Below, piece by piece: positions 12,521 through 12,563 of a stretch of 12,563 nucleotides of DNA (its first letter is position 1; every line of letters starts with the position of its first letter). Origin of the DNA: Clostridiales bacterium (GTDB taxonomy: Bacteria; Bacillota; Clostridia; Lachnospirales; Lachnospiraceae); contig JAJBVF010000389.1 in assembly GCA_020859965.1 (NCBI GenBank), positions 1-12,563 on the forward strand, read 5' to 3'. Position numbers and translations under genes: made by a program. Below the pieces are notes generated by a model. It saw nothing but the letters and a program-made list of their open reading frames with translations, did not search any database and was not told the DNA's origin.

Positions 12521-12563
12521 CTACACCAGCCGTTCTGTATTATCCACGATCGCCGGATAGTCG
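12521..12563 (-). CDS. C-terminal end of an upstream gene, unidentified
   Basis: The last 13 codons of a minus-strand gene enter from the right edge, reading DYPAIVDNTERLV and ending in TAG at 12521-12523. This frame has more natural codon use than the alternative frame, which would end in a TGA overlapping the transglutaminase start. The gene ends 9 nt before the transglutaminase start, so it is probably the preceding operon member. Too little remains to identify it. By gene-neighbourhood precedent an alpha-E or ATP-grasp protein is a candidate, but nothing here shows that. Confidence 0.5.
   Translation of the reverse strand, partial: DYPAIVDNTERLV

Overview
The window looks like a chromosomal segment of a spore-forming Clostridia member, most likely Lachnospiraceae-like. 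The reasons are a base composition near 50% GC, strong AGGAGG-type ribosome sites, U-tailed terminators, a clostridial phosphofructokinase, a Firmicutes-type dnaX, and a SpoIIQ-like LytM protein. This assignment is inference; there is no rRNA or other definitive marker.

Left third (1-5300, plus strand): the C-terminal four fifths of glycogen phosphorylase (glgP), then 6-phosphofructokinase (pfkA), then dnaX (DNA polymerase III tau/gamma). Each is followed by its own intrinsic terminator, so they are separate transcription units. From about 5567 onward every gene is on the minus strand.

Middle (5567-9176, minus strand): a membrane-anchored LytM/M23 protein with all metal ligands replaced and an 18-residue tandem-repeat linker, and upstream of it a two-gene unit in which a LysR-type regulator overlaps by 4 nt a sulfotransferase-like protein with a heptad-repeat tail. 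The control region before lysR is strikingly AT-rich and holds palindromes.

Right third (9177-12563, minus strand): in transcription order, the last 13 codons of an unidentified gene, a transglutaminase-like protein, an AstE/AspA-type zinc carboxypeptidase-fold protein, a palindrome-rich spacer, and a second AstE/AspA-like protein that has lost two of three zinc ligands.

The most notable feature is a family of hairpin-forming elements of 72-75 bp. Two copies (10555-10629 and 11936-12010, 68/75 identical) are inserted in the same reading frame in two adjacent genes. A third, divergent copy (11327-11398) lies in the opposite orientation, also without breaking the frame. Its outer stem has a different sequence but is fully compensated. 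The behaviour resembles the Rickettsia palindromic elements, which also insert in frame in coding sequences.
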